DNA of 64,000 nucleotides from Planococcus soli (GTDB lineage: Bacteria; Bacillota; Bacilli; Bacillales_A; Planococcaceae): contig NZ_WXYN01000015.1 of assembly GCF_016881065.1 (NCBI RefSeq), positions 1 through 64,000 on the forward strand, in the 5' to 3' direction. Numbering within the stretch: the stretch's first letter is position 1; each line of letters begins with the position of its first letter. The position numbers and the translations under genes were made by a program. Below, piece by piece: positions 55,821 to 64,000 of this stretch. The notes beneath the pieces were generated by a model. That model was not told where the DNA came from. It ran no database searches and saw only the letters and a list, made by a program, of their open reading frames with translations.

Positions 55821-56822
55821 ATGAAGCTGATTGAACTGTATGTCAAGGAAGTGATGAGAAGGCTTCCTGATAAAAGGCGGGGCAAAGTTGAGGTGGAACT
55901 GAGGTCGATGATTGAAGCGAGGCTGCCGGAAGATTACTCGGAACAGGACGTCAAAAACATTCTTTCCGAACTGGGCCATCCCGCTGTTTTGGCAAGCCGC
56001 TATGCCGAGAAGCCGATGTATTTGATAGGTCCCCGGTATTATGATCTTTATCTTCAGCTGTTGAAGCTCATTCTCCCGATTGCCATAACGGTGGCCACCA
56101 TTATTATCCTCATTGTCACGATTGTATCAGGCGCAGGAGAAGAGCCGGTCTTCACCATCATTGGAGATTTAGTTGGAGGAATCATTTCTGGAATCATCAA
56201 CACGGTGATTCAGGCTATATTCTGGCTGACGCTGGTGCTGGCAATTGTGGAGCGGGCTGAGCATTCAAAATCACAAAGGCCGCTTGCACTGAATTTCGAA
56301 GAATGGACACCGGATAGCTTGAGAGAGTTTCCAGAGCGGCCGCATATCTCGAAAAATAAAAAAATTCCAAGGAGCCAAATATTTGGCAGCCTGATCTGGA
56401 CAGCAATCTGGACGACGGTGTACTTTAATGCAGACAAGCTGCTCGGGATTTACCAGGAAGGACAGCAGGGCGGCCTGGAGTTTACGACGCCCATCTTCAA
56501 TCAGGAAGTATTGGTTTCCTATTGGCCTTTGATCATCCTGGTAGTGGTACTTGAAATTACGTTGGCTGCCTATCAGTGGCGGGCCGTGCAATGGACCAAT
56601 AAACTAGCGTTGTTCAACAGCTTTGTGCAGCTCACATCCGTTCTGGTATTTGTACTGGTCTTCACCAATTCCAACCTGATCAATCAGGCATTCCGCCAAG
56701 GACTTGAGGATGTGTTCGGCGGGGTATCTGCTCTCAATTGGCTGATCGGCAGCATAGTGGTAGTCGTAATTATTTCTTCAGCAGTTGACGCCATACAAGG
56801 CATCCGAAAAGCAAGAATTTGA
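55821..56822 (+). CDS. HAAS-domain membrane protein
   Basis: A 333-residue protein. The N-terminal 60-70 residues (MKLIELYVKEVMRRLPDKRR ... LSELGHPAVLASRY) form the HAAS-type cytoplasmic domain, usually paired with PadR regulators. Six or so membrane segments follow in groups. No function is known beyond a presumed regulatory link. Start ATG 55821 behind GGGAGGTG; GTG 55812 overlaps that site. It ends at a terminator at 56834-56867. Confidence 0.72.
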   Translation: MKLIELYVKEVMRRLPDKRRGKVEVELRSMIEARLPEDYSEQDVKNILSELGHPAVLASRYAEKPMYLIGPRYYDLYLQLLKLILPIAITVATIIILIVTIVSGAGEEPVFTIIGDLVGGIISGIINTVIQAIFWLTLVLAIVERAEHSKSQRPLALNFEEWTPDSLREFPERPHISKNKKIPRSQIFGSLIWTAIWTTVYFNADKLLGIYQEGQQGGLEFTTPIFNQEVLVSYWPLIILVVVLEITLAAYQWRAVQWTNKLALFNSFVQLTSVLVFVLVFTNSNLINQAFRQGLEDVFGGVSALNWLIGSIVVVVIISSAVDAIQGIRKARI

Positions 56823-56833
56823 AAAAAATCACA

Positions 56834-56867
56834 GGCGCACGGGAGAAACTTTCCCTGTGCGCTTTTT
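56834..56867 (+). terminator. Intrinsic terminator of the HAAS gene
   Basis: GCGCACGGGA pairs with TCCCTGTGCGC around a short loop, then Ts. Confidence 0.8.
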
Positions 56868-57045
56868 GAGAGGTCAAAAAACGATTAAAGAATAATATTT
56901 TATTAGCCGTTTCTTCTAAAATACTATTCAAAGCGCGTGAAAAAGTTCCTATCTAGGTACATAAAATCAGTGAAGCTAGTTTCTGGGTATTTGATATAGT
57001 TATTTTACAGTATATTTGTTTTTTTCTAAATATTATGTTTATATA

Positions 57046-57074
57046 TTGAAAATACATGTTATCATAATTTATAC
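57046..57074 (+). promoter_or_regulatory. Promoter of cstA
   Basis: TTGAAA (57046-57051), 17 bp, TTATAC (57069-57074), in a very AT-rich 200-base region. The ribosome site AGGAGG follows about 15 bases later. Confidence 0.5.
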
Positions 57075-57104
57075 ATATAACACGACATCAGGAGGAAACG
57101 CCAT

Positions 57105-58541
57105 ATGATTACTTTTTTCGCTGCCTTAGTTTTACTTATTTTAGGTTATATATTTTATTCAAAATTTATCGAGCGTGTATTTGGAGTCGATGACAACACG
57201 CTGACCCCGGCTTATTCCAAAACAGACACATTGGATTTTGTGCCGATGAGCTGGTGGAAAGGCAACCTGATTCAATTATTGAATATTGCCGGCCTTGGAC
57301 CGATATACGGAGCAGTTGCCGGAGCTTTGTATGGTCCTGTTGCATTTGTCTGGATCGTCTTTGGCTGTATTTTTGCCGGAGGGGTGCATGATTACTTTTC
57401 GGGAGTCATGTCCATGCGCCACGGAGGTGCACAGTTCCCGACATTGGTAGGGAAATACTTGGGCAAGAACGCCAAAGTATTTATCAACGGCTTGTCGCTA
57501 GTTTTGATGCTGCTTGTGACTGCAGCTTTTACTGCAGGTCCTGCACAATTGATTGCGCAAATTACGCCGCTTAATTTTATGACAGCTTTAGTTATTATTT
57601 TCTTCTATTTTATTTTGGCGACTATTTTGCCGATCAACAAAGTGATTGGCCGCATCTATCCCCTGTTGGGCGCGATTTTATTGTTCATGGCGGTTGCTGT
57701 AGCAGTTGCTTTGGTCTTCTCTGGGAAGCCGATGCCGAACCTGACGTTTGCCAACCTGCATCCAGGGGATCTGCCGATTTGGCCATTATTGATGGTGACC
57801 ATTTCATGCGGCGCGATTTCAGGGTTTCATAGCACGCAAAGCCCCATCATTGCACGGACGATGAAAAAAGAGACAGACGGCCGCAAGATTTTTTACGGAG
57901 CCATGATCATCGAAGGCATCATCGCCTTGATCTGGGCAGCAGCAGGCATGACTTTCTTCAACGGCACGGATGGACTTGGAGCGGCACTTGCAGCTGGTGG
58001 CCCGTCTGGCGTTGTCAATGAAATCTCGATTTCCTTGCTGGGTACGATGGGCGGATTGCTGGCCATCTTCGGGGTAATTATCCTGCCAATTACAACAGGT
58101 GACACCGCACTTCGTTCGTCACGGATGATCCTGACAGATATCCTCGCGAAATTCGTTAATATGGAAGGCAAAGTAAAAGTTTTGCTGGTAACCATTCCGC
58201 TGGCGATTCCAACGTTCTATATGGCGACTATCGACTACACGTTCCTGTGGAGATATGTTGGCTGGACCAATCAGCTGGTGGCAACATTTATGCTGTGGAC
58301 AGCTGCAGTATATTTGTTGAAGAACTTTAAATTCCACTGGGTAGCTGGAGTTCCTGCAATCTTCATGACAGCAGTCGTATCCATGTACATCTTTTACGCA
58401 CCAGAAGGATTGAACATGGATTACCAGGTTTCCGCCATTATCGGAGCCTGCATTACTTTGGTAGTGCTGCTGTGGTATGTAGCGCAAATTTTGAAATACA
58501 GAAGCTTAAAGCAGCTGCAGGCAGATTATCGCCCGCTATAA
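57105..58541 (+). CDS. cstA: Carbon starvation protein CstA family transporter
   Basis: A 478-residue membrane protein with about 14 segments. GPIYGAVAGALYGPVAFVWI, GGVHDYFSGVMSMRHGGAQ, and GFHSTQSPIIARTMKKETDGR are diagnostic of CstA, which imports pyruvate or peptides. The protein is of the short type, without the C-terminal extension of the E. coli protein. Start ATG behind AGGAGG. It stands alone; no LytST-like pyruvate sensor or LrgAB genes adjoin it. Confidence 0.9.
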   Translation: MITFFAALVLLILGYIFYSKFIERVFGVDDNTLTPAYSKTDTLDFVPMSWWKGNLIQLLNIAGLGPIYGAVAGALYGPVAFVWIVFGCIFAGGVHDYFSGVMSMRHGGAQFPTLVGKYLGKNAKVFINGLSLVLMLLVTAAFTAGPAQLIAQITPLNFMTALVIIFFYFILATILPINKVIGRIYPLLGAILLFMAVAVAVALVFSGKPMPNLTFANLHPGDLPIWPLLMVTISCGAISGFHSTQSPIIARTMKKETDGRKIFYGAMIIEGIIALIWAAAGMTFFNGTDGLGAALAAGGPSGVVNEISISLLGTMGGLLAIFGVIILPITTGDTALRSSRMILTDILAKFVNMEGKVKVLLVTIPLAIPTFYMATIDYTFLWRYVGWTNQLVATFMLWTAAVYLLKNFKFHWVAGVPAIFMTAVVSMYIFYAPEGLNMDYQVSAIIGACITLVVLLWYVAQILKYRSLKQLQADYRPL

Positions 58542-58550
58542 AAGACCGCG

Positions 58551-58586
58551 CAATCCCGCTTGGTAAAACTGGCGGGATTGTTTTTG
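58551..58586 (+). terminator. Intrinsic terminator of cstA
   Basis: CAATCCCGC (58551-58559) pairs with GCGGGATTG (58572-58580), then TTTTTG. Confidence 0.8.
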
Positions 58587-58670
58587 TGAAAAGCAGCAGA
58601 TTGAGTGGAAATAGGATAATTTTACAGTATAGTTAAATTAACTAATATTTTATTCGAGGAGGAAAAACAA

Positions 58671-59918
58671 ATGGTGGTATTGATCAAAGGGCAAAAAGTG
58701 GATTTAACAAAAGTGCATCCCGGATTAAAACAGTTGAAGATTGGCTTGGGATGGGATATCAGCCAGACAGATTCATCGATTGACTTGGATGCAGTGGCTT
58801 TGCTGGTGGATGCACAAGGAAAAGTTGCCGGGAAAGAAAATCTGGTTTTTTACAATAACCTGACTGGCGGCGGCACAGCAGTTCAGCTGACAAAGGACAA
58901 TCAAACCGGAGCGGGTGCAGGGGATGACGAACAGCTGACCATTGATCTGGAAAAAATTCCGGCCGACATCAAAAAAGTTGCCATCGCAATCACAATTTAT
59001 GACGGAGCCGCTAAAAAACAAAGTTTCGGGCAAGTGTTAAACGCCTTTGTTCGAATTGAAGATGACCAAACGAAAAAAGAACTATGCAGATTTGATTTAG
59101 GCAAAGAGTTTAATGCGGATTTGACGCTGTTAGCAGGAGAAGTCTACCTGCACAATGGAGAATGGAAGTTTTCAGCAATTGGCCAAAGTGTTTCGGGAGA
59201 CATCAGAGAGCTGTGCAAGCAATTTAATCTTGAGCTGCCGGCAGACACCTTCACCAAAAAAAGCCCTCCTGTAAAAACGGCAGCAGCCAGCCCCAAGCCC
59301 GCTTCGGTCAACTTGAAGAAGGTGGAGCTGAAAAAGGCAGGGGACAAGATCAACTTGAGCAAAACCGATTCGCCATTAGGTGAAATCGTTGTCAACTTGA
59401 ACTGGACACAAAAAACAGGTGGTGGCTTTTTGTCATCAATCCTCAATGCCAGCAATTCGGTGGATTTGGACTTGGGCTGTTTGTTTGAGTTGGAGGATGG
59501 TTCCAAAGGAGTTGTCCAGGCGCTTGGTAATGCCTTCGGAAACTTAAAGCAGCTGCCGTATGTAGCACTGGACCACGATGACCGGACAGGTACATCCAAA
59601 AGCGGGGAAAATCTTCGGATCAATGGAGACCAGCTTATGAAATTCAAACGGATTTTGGTTTACGCTTTTATTTACGAAGGCGCAGCCAATTGGGCAGAAG
59701 TGGACGGAATTGTCACATTGAAACAAAAAAGCGGGCCTGATGTCGAGGTCCGTTTGGATGAACACCGCAAAGGCAAGCGGATGTGTGCCATTGCGCTGAT
59801 TGAAAATGAAAAAAATCAAACCTTGAGTGTCAAAAAAGTGGTCGAGTATTTTTCAGGACACCGGGAAATGGACAAAGCTTTCAACTGGGGAATGACCTGG
59901 AGCGCAGGTTCTAAATAA
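58671..59918 (+). CDS. TerD-TerA fusion protein (tellurite/stress resistance family)
   Basis: A 415-residue two-domain protein. Residues about 1-190 form a complete TerD domain (LKIGLGWDI, DSSIDLDAVALL, DEQLTIDLEKIP, FNADLTLLAGEVYLHNGEWKF), which binds calcium in known members. A Lys/Pro/Ala-rich linker (about 195-225) leads to a second domain with SVDLDLGCLFELEDG, VALDHDDRTGTSKSGENLRI and ILVYAFIYEGAANWAEVDG, matching TerA. The usual ter operon partners (terB, terC, terZ and others) are absent and it stands alone with its own ribosome site (GAGGAGG) and terminator. The family links to phage, colicin and envelope stress more than tellurite as such. Confidence 0.85.
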   Translation: MVVLIKGQKVDLTKVHPGLKQLKIGLGWDISQTDSSIDLDAVALLVDAQGKVAGKENLVFYNNLTGGGTAVQLTKDNQTGAGAGDDEQLTIDLEKIPADIKKVAIAITIYDGAAKKQSFGQVLNAFVRIEDDQTKKELCRFDLGKEFNADLTLLAGEVYLHNGEWKFSAIGQSVSGDIRELCKQFNLELPADTFTKKSPPVKTAAASPKPASVNLKKVELKKAGDKINLSKTDSPLGEIVVNLNWTQKTGGGFLSSILNASNSVDLDLGCLFELEDGSKGVVQALGNAFGNLKQLPYVALDHDDRTGTSKSGENLRINGDQLMKFKRILVYAFIYEGAANWAEVDGIVTLKQKSGPDVEVRLDEHRKGKRMCAIALIENEKNQTLSVKKVVEYFSGHREMDKAFNWGMTWSAGSK

Positions 59919-59928
59919 GCGAAGAATG

Positions 59929-59958
59929 AAGCGTGGATTCCTGAATCCATGCTTTTTT
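59929..59958 (+). terminator. Intrinsic terminator of the terD-terA gene
   Basis: AGCGTGGATTC-CT-GAATCCATGCT followed by Ts. Confidence 0.75.
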
Positions 59959-60360
59959 ATTTTAAGTTTTCAGCCGCTTTTCCACCTAAAGTTCTGTATG
60001 CCGATTAAAGCATATGTGATAGACTGGCGTTTCCATCAAAAATTTTCTTTTTATATAGAATAATCCGAACTTTATTCTGCGAGCATCTCCCAAAAGCGGC
60101 TGATAGACTGAAAAACATCTATTTACTTTTCATCACTTTGCATAAATATTCACTTATTTCGTATATTGAATTATTAAAAATACTTTTATGTAGGAAAAAA
60201 TAGTTTATTGAATTGACTTAAAATACAAAACAGTGCATAATAACTCTATTAAACGGATTCGGCGAAAAAATAAGCAAATAAAGTCACGGAGGCAAGGTTC
60301 TTCCGCTTTTAATGAAAAGGAAGAACTTTTTTATTTATTAAAATCGGGTGGTGACTGCAC
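59959..60360 (+). promoter_or_regulatory. Long regulatory region before proBA
   Basis: The 400 bases hold an ArgR-like box TTTGCATAAATATTCACT (60137-60154; 17 of 18 matches to TNTGNATWWWWATNCANA), a promoter TTGACT (60213-60218), 17 bp, CATAAT (60236-60241), and a terminator-like hairpin in the leader at 60294-60336. No T-box core is present. Together this suggests arginine-linked repression and leader attenuation; the exact mechanism is inference. Confidence 0.5.
60294..60336 (+). terminator. Attenuator-like terminator in the proB leader
   Basis: AAGGTTCTTCC (60294-60304) pairs with GGAAGAACTT (60319-60328), with CTTTT/AAAAG pairing inside, then a T-rich tract. It lies between the probable promoter and proB, so read-through must be possible for expression. 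Confidence 0.65.
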
Positions 60361-61131
60361 GTGGAGAAGAAAAGAATTGTTGTGAAGATAGGCAGCAGCT
60401 CGTTGACAGATGAGCATGGCACACTGTCGATAGAAAAGTTGCGTGAGCACGTGGATGCACTGGCTCGCTTAAAAGAACATGGGCATGAAGTGATATTGAT
60501 CTCATCTGGAGCAGTTGCTGCAGGATGTACGGGCATGGGCTATTTATCGCGTCCGGATACGGTCGTCGATAAACAGTCAGCGGCAGCAGTTGGCCAAAGC
60601 CTGTTGCTTCAAGCATACGCAGACGAATGCAAGAAACACAGCATCGTGGCTGCACAGCTGTTGTTAACGAAAGACCTCTACAAAAATGCTAATGCGACCA
60701 TTTCCAAGCTATTGGAACGAAACGTCCTGCCAATTATCAATGAGAACGATTCTGTTTCAGTGGAAGAGCTGACATTTGGCGATAATGATATGCTGTCGGC
60801 ATTAGTCAGTGGCCTTGTCCACGCAGATTTCCTGGTGATTTTAACAGATATCAACGGCATTTATCAGGAAAACCCAAGAACCAACCCACAGGCTCAAAAA
60901 TACCTTCATCTTCAGGAAATCCCCGATGAACTAGTGGATGCGACATCCTCAGACGGCTCGACTGTTGGAACAGGCGGCATGAAGTCAAAAGTAGAAGCGG
61001 CACGGACTGCATTGGCTTTCGGAGTTCAAGTATTTATCGGTTCTGGAACGGGCAGTGAAAAACTGGTGGATATTTTTCAAGGCAAAGGTGATGGAACCTA
61101 TATCGGTGTGAAAGCGAAAATGGGTGTTTGA
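60361..61131 (+). CDS. proB: Glutamate 5-kinase
   Basis: A 256-residue kinase, the first step of proline synthesis. [14 protein letters not shown] is the N-terminal nucleotide motif, [12 protein letters not shown] and [17 protein letters not shown] carry active-site residues, [12 protein letters not shown] binds substrate. The C-terminal PUA domain of longer homologues is missing, as in several Bacillota enzymes. Start GTG 60361 with GGGTGGTGA just upstream. The proA gene begins about 30 bases downstream, so the two are co-transcribed. Confidence 0.93.
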   Translation: MEKKRIVVKIGSSSLTDEHGTLSIEKLREHVDALARLKEHGHEVILISSGAVAAGCTGMGYLSRPDTVVDKQSAAAVGQSLLLQAYADECKKHSIVAAQLLLTKDLYKNANATISKLLERNVLPIINENDSVSVEELTFGDNDMLSALVSGLVHADFLVILTDINGIYQENPRTNPQAQKYLHLQEIPDELVDATSSDGSTVGTGGMKSKVEAARTALAFGVQVFIGSGTGSEKLVDIFQGKGDGTYIGVKAKMGV

Positions 61132-61160
61132 GCAAGGGAAAATCGAAAGGGGTATCAGGA

Positions 61161-62441
61161 ATGACGGAACTTCTTCAAGAACAGCAAACTGAAAAAAGTG
61201 AACTTCTTCAAAAGGCGATTCAAGCAAAGCAGGCTTCAGCAGTGCTGGCCAAGTCGACAACCAAACAAAAAAATAATGCTTTGCGCACTATTTCCGCGCA
61301 CTTATTGGAAGAGCAAGCTTATATTTTGGAAGAAAACAGCAAGGATGTTGAAGCGGGACGGCAAAACGGCATGAGTGAATCCTTAGTGGACCGCCTTCAA
61401 TTGGATCCATCGCGGTTAAAGGATATGGCGGATGCTTTGATTCAATTGACCAAGCTGGCAGACCCGGTCGGTGAAGTACTGGAAAAGTGGGAGCGGCCGA
61501 ACGGTCTGACAATGTCCAAAATCCGTGTTCCTTTAGGTGTGGTCGGCATGATTTATGAAGCGCGGCCGAATGTCACAGTTGATGCGTCGAGCCTATGCCT
61601 AAAAACCGGCAATGCAGTAGTACTGCGCGGCAGCTCCACAGCGATCCATTCCAACAAAGCCATTGTTTCTGTGATTCGTGGTGCGCTTGAGAAAACCGAC
61701 CTGCCCGTCGAATCGGTGCAATTACTGGAAGACACCAGCAGAGAAGCGGCCTCGCATATGTTCAAGCTGAATCAATACCTGGATGTGCTGATTCCTAGGG
61801 GCGGGGCGAAACTAATTCAGACTGTCGTCCAAAACTCTACCGTACCGGTATTGGAAACAGGGGCAGGAAATTGCCATAATTATATCGATGAAACAGCGGA
61901 TGTGAAAATGGCAATTGCCATTTCTTTGAATGCCAAAACCCAGCGGCCTTCAGTCTGCAATTCCTGTGAAAGCATACTGGTCCATAAAGCTTGGGCTGAA
62001 AAGCATTTGCCGCAGTTGTTGGCAGCATTACAGGAACAGCAAGTGCAAATTCATGGTGATCAAGAAGTACAGAAACTCTCTCCTAATGTAATACCTGCAG
62101 TAGAAGGGGATTGGGGAACTGAATATTTGGGTCTGGAAGTGGCGGTGAAAACCGTTGATGGCGTGGGTGAAGCAATCGATCACATCAACACCTATGGAAC
62201 CAAGCATTCAGAAGCGATCATCTCTTCCAACTCTGAAAATGTCGATCAATTCTTTATGGAAATTGATGCCGCAGCTGTATATCACAACGCTTCGACTCGT
62301 TTTACGGACGGCTTTGAATTCGGCTTTGGCGCAGAAATCGGCATCAGCACACAAAAGCTCCATGCCCGCGGACCTATGGGCTTGCCTGCATTGACGTCAA
62401 CAAAGTACATTGTGCGCGGCAACGGACAAATAAAACAATGA
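61161..62441 (+). CDS. proA: Glutamate-5-semialdehyde dehydrogenase
   Basis: A 426-residue aldehyde-dehydrogenase-fold enzyme that reduces glutamyl-5-phosphate to the semialdehyde. [19 protein letters not shown], the catalytic Cys266 in RPSVCNSCE, and [19 protein letters not shown] are the diagnostic motifs. ATG 61161 follows AAGGGGTATCAGGA; an in-frame start at 61128 overlaps the proB stop and would add eleven residues. A bidirectional terminator follows. Confidence 0.95.
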   Translation: MTELLQEQQTEKSELLQKAIQAKQASAVLAKSTTKQKNNALRTISAHLLEEQAYILEENSKDVEAGRQNGMSESLVDRLQLDPSRLKDMADALIQLTKLADPVGEVLEKWERPNGLTMSKIRVPLGVVGMIYEARPNVTVDASSLCLKTGNAVVLRGSSTAIHSNKAIVSVIRGALEKTDLPVESVQLLEDTSREAASHMFKLNQYLDVLIPRGGAKLIQTVVQNSTVPVLETGAGNCHNYIDETADVKMAIAISLNAKTQRPSVCNSCESILVHKAWAEKHLPQLLAALQEQQVQIHGDQEVQKLSPNVIPAVEGDWGTEYLGLEVAVKTVDGVGEAIDHINTYGTKHSEAIISSNSENVDQFFMEIDAAAVYHNASTRFTDGFEFGFGAEIGISTQKLHARGPMGLPALTSTKYIVRGNGQIKQ

Positions 62442-62457
62442 TTTTGTTATAAACAGA

Positions 62458-62491
62458 AAAGACCGGAAGCTCATTGCTTCCGGTCTTTTTA
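62458..62491. terminator. Bidirectional intrinsic terminator
   Basis: AAAAGACCGGAAGC (62458-62471) pairs with GCTTCCGGTCTTTT (62477-62490), between proA and the convergent DUF4395 gene. Confidence 0.85.
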
Positions 62492-62494
62492 GCT

Positions 62495-62899
62495 TTATGC
62501 TGTTCGATTGTGTTTCCACATCATATAGCGGTAACGGATGGTGCAGCCGATGCAATAGCCCATAAGTGCAACTCCTGCTGCGATAATGACCATGATGCTG
62601 AAAGCATAGCCAAGAAGCGGAATGCCGAGTGTGAAAAACACGAGCGACAGTCCTAAACAAATGGTCGCAATCCACTGGTTGAACAGCTGTTGATCTTTGT
62701 CTTCCTGCTGGTATTCTGCCATCGGCTTTTTCAAAAAGCGCCGGCTGAATTGGATCACCGGATTTTTCTTTGTCATCAATGTATAGACTCCAACAGCAAA
62801 CGGCAATAGCAGAATGGCTGGATGGAGCAAGAGCGCCGCTAACACAGTAACGACGATAAAAGCTTGATTGGTTTGGACAAGGGGTTTCGGGATTGTCAT
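62495..62899 (-). CDS. DUF4395 membrane protein
   Basis: A 134-residue protein with four membrane segments. It opens MTIPKPLVQTNQAFIVVT and ends with a GYCIGCTIRYR Cys pair, both typical of DUF4395, whose role is unknown but whose C-terminal Cys-x-x-Cys recalls thiol chemistry. I prefer ATG 62899 behind AGGAGG to the GTG at 62923. It lies downstream of mgtE on the same strand with a gap of about 80 bases, so it may be co-transcribed. Confidence 0.75.
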   Translation of the reverse strand: MTIPKPLVQTNQAFIVVTVLAALLLHPAILLLPFAVGVYTLMTKKNPVIQFSRRFLKKPMAEYQQEDKDQQLFNQWIATICLGLSLVFFTLGIPLLGYAFSIMVIIAAGVALMGYCIGCTIRYRYMMWKHNRTA

Positions 62900-62976
62900 G
62901 CACTCGCCTCCTGGGATTTCCACCTATTATACCGAGTAACTTACTGGGAATAAAGAGTATTGCTTGAAACAACGAA

Positions 62977-64000
62977 TTACATCAACTGAGAAATGAACAG
63001 AGTGGCCATGCCGAAATAAATCAGCAGGGACAGAATATCATTGATGGTCGTAATTAACGGGCCGGATGCCACAGCTGGATCAATATTCAACCGGTAAAGG
63101 ATGAGCGGAATAATTGTGCCGGCTAATGTTCCGATGATTAAGGTCATCAGCAAGGAGCCGCCAACCACAATGCCCAATACGAAATTGCCTTGCCATATAT
63201 AAGCGATCAGTAAGATGAGCACAGAACAGATAGCGCCGATGATGATGCCGACCCATAATTCCCTGATGACCAGCTTGATGGTCTGTTTAAAATCCAGCTT
63301 TTGTGACGCCAGTCCACGCACCACAACAGACAGGGATTGGGTTCCGGTGTTTCCGGTCATGCCGGCAATCATCGGCATAAAGAAGGTCAAAGCGACCACC
63401 GTCTGCAGTGTATCTTCAAAGCGGCTGATGATGCCGCCGGAAAACAGTCCGATGAACAGCAGGAGAATCAGCCAAGGCAAGCGTCGATAGGCTGCCGTCA
63501 AAGCTGGAGTGTTGAAGTCAATCGATTTACCTGAAGCCGACAGTTTTTCAATGTCTTCGTTTGCTTCCTGCATGATGACATCGATGACGTCATCGACTGT
63601 TATGACTCCGGCGAGGGTATTGTCTTTTTCCACAATCGGCAGCGTGACAAAGTCATAGCGGCTGATCAATTGAGCCGCATCTTCCTGATCGGTCAAGACA
63701 TCGGCCTTCACGACGCGATTGTACATGACTTCTTCGATTTTGTCCTCAAGGTTTCCAAGGATCAAATCCTTATAGGACACGACACCCACCAGCTTTTTGT
63801 CTTCATCTACGACATACAGGTAGTTGAGGTATTCCGCCAATTCGGCAAAATGCTTAATCTTATCGACGGCTTCCCGAATGGTGTAATGGCGCGGAATCCA
63901 CACATACCGGTTATTCATCAAACGTCCGGCAGTTTCAGGGGGATAAGTCATGGTGTTTTGGACAAATCGGGAGTCGTCCTGGTTGATCTGCGACAGGAGT
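62977..64000 (-). CDS. mgtE: Magnesium transporter MgtE, N-terminus beyond the window
   Basis: The frame is open to the right edge, so the start lies outside; about 340 residues are visible. They comprise the end of the N domain (LLSQINQDDSRFVQNT), the two CBS domains (ending in GVVSYKDLI and GVITVDDVIDVI) and the complete C-terminal channel domain with five membrane helices (ALTFFMPMIAGMTGNTGTQS, IIPLILYRLNIDPAVASGPL). The NTGTQS and NIDPA segments line the ion path in this family. An internal ATG at 63951 should not be taken as the start. Confidence 0.93.
   Translation of the reverse strand, partial: LLSQINQDDSRFVQNTMTYPPETAGRLMNNRYVWIPRHYTIREAVDKIKHFAELAEYLNYLYVVDEDKKLVGVVSYKDLILGNLEDKIEEVMYNRVVKADVLTDQEDAAQLISRYDFVTLPIVEKDNTLAGVITVDDVIDVIMQEANEDIEKLSASGKSIDFNTPALTAAYRRLPWLILLLFIGLFSGGIISRFEDTLQTVVALTFFMPMIAGMTGNTGTQSLSVVVRGLASQKLDFKQTIKLVIRELWVGIIIGAICSVLILLIAYIWQGNFVLGIVVGGSLLMTLIIGTLAGTIIPLILYRLNIDPAVASGPLITTINDILSLLIYFGMATLFISQLM

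Noticed and set aside
60248-60360. T-box riboswitch before proBA
   Set aside because: Lacks the AGGGUGG-N-ACCGCG core; the GGGTGG near 60348 is part of the ribosome-site region and lies after the terminator.

Overview
The window is chromosomal DNA of a low-to-moderate GC Bacillota bacterium. The best fit is the Planococcaceae (Planococcus or a close relative), but this rests on gene content and signals and no database was searched. The supporting signs are strong AGGAGG-type ribosome sites with frequent GTG and TTG starts, many intrinsic terminators, a SAM-I riboswitch, a PerR box at katG, a GlcT antiterminator target before ptsG, 11-bp phased Pho boxes before an alkaline phosphatase, and cre-like operators. 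I see no rRNA, tRNA, CRISPR array, prophage or intact transposase. Most genes are ordinary metabolism and transport. The unusual material lies in the intergenic regions.

Layout from left to right. 1-1.9 kb: a start of a leftward gene cut by the edge, then a glutathione-independent formaldehyde dehydrogenase divergent from a HxlR-type formaldehyde sensor. 1.9-8.7 kb: repeat copy A, a polytopic membrane protein, a deaminase, an epimerase, an aldo/keto reductase, a DUF4317 protein and a TauE/SafE exporter. 8.8-15.7 kb: a carbohydrate locus with a TIM-barrel isomerase, a LacI regulator, a CUT2-type ABC importer and a Gfo/Idh/MocA dehydrogenase; three matching operators tie the three transcription units together. 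15.8-21.2 kb: an esterase, a Yip1 membrane protein, KatG under a PerR box, and an N-methyltryptophan/sarcosine oxidase-like flavoenzyme. 21.4-25.0 kb: a SAM-I riboswitch in front of an amino-acid ABC importer and a homocysteine S-methyltransferase. 25.1-29.0 kb: a membrane-anchored XRE regulator, a LURP-one-related protein with a puzzling start codon, and a VanZ / response regulator / histidine kinase set.

29.3-34.6 kb: the mannitol operon mtlA-mtlR-mtlD. 34.8-38.8 kb: malate:quinone oxidoreductase, an O-methyltransferase, an ECF S component and an EEP-family phosphohydrolase. 38.8-41.9 kb: ptsG and glcT on the minus strand with the RAT/terminator switch between them. 42.2-46.2 kb: a HAD phosphatase, a YeeE/TsuA-type sulfur transporter, repeat copy B and tRNA 2-selenouridine synthase. 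46.3-53.3 kb: a SWIM-SNF2 helicase, a CoA-pyrophosphatase-type Nudix enzyme, a branched-chain aminotransferase, repeat copy C and a Bcr/CflA efflux pump. 53.4-58.5 kb: alkaline phosphatase with a lipoprotein, a HAAS-domain membrane protein and CstA. 58.6-64 kb: a TerD-TerA fusion, proBA, a DUF4395 protein and a truncated mgtE.

The strongest candidate for something poorly described is the three-copy family of 300-375 bp intergenic elements (A, B, C). They share near-palindromic ends and swap internal GC-rich blocks like cassettes. Other points of interest are the SAM-riboswitch ABC-mmuM operon (possible S-methylmethionine uptake), the three-operator LacI regulon of unknown substrate, the formaldehyde sensing pair, and the solitary TerD-TerA fusion.
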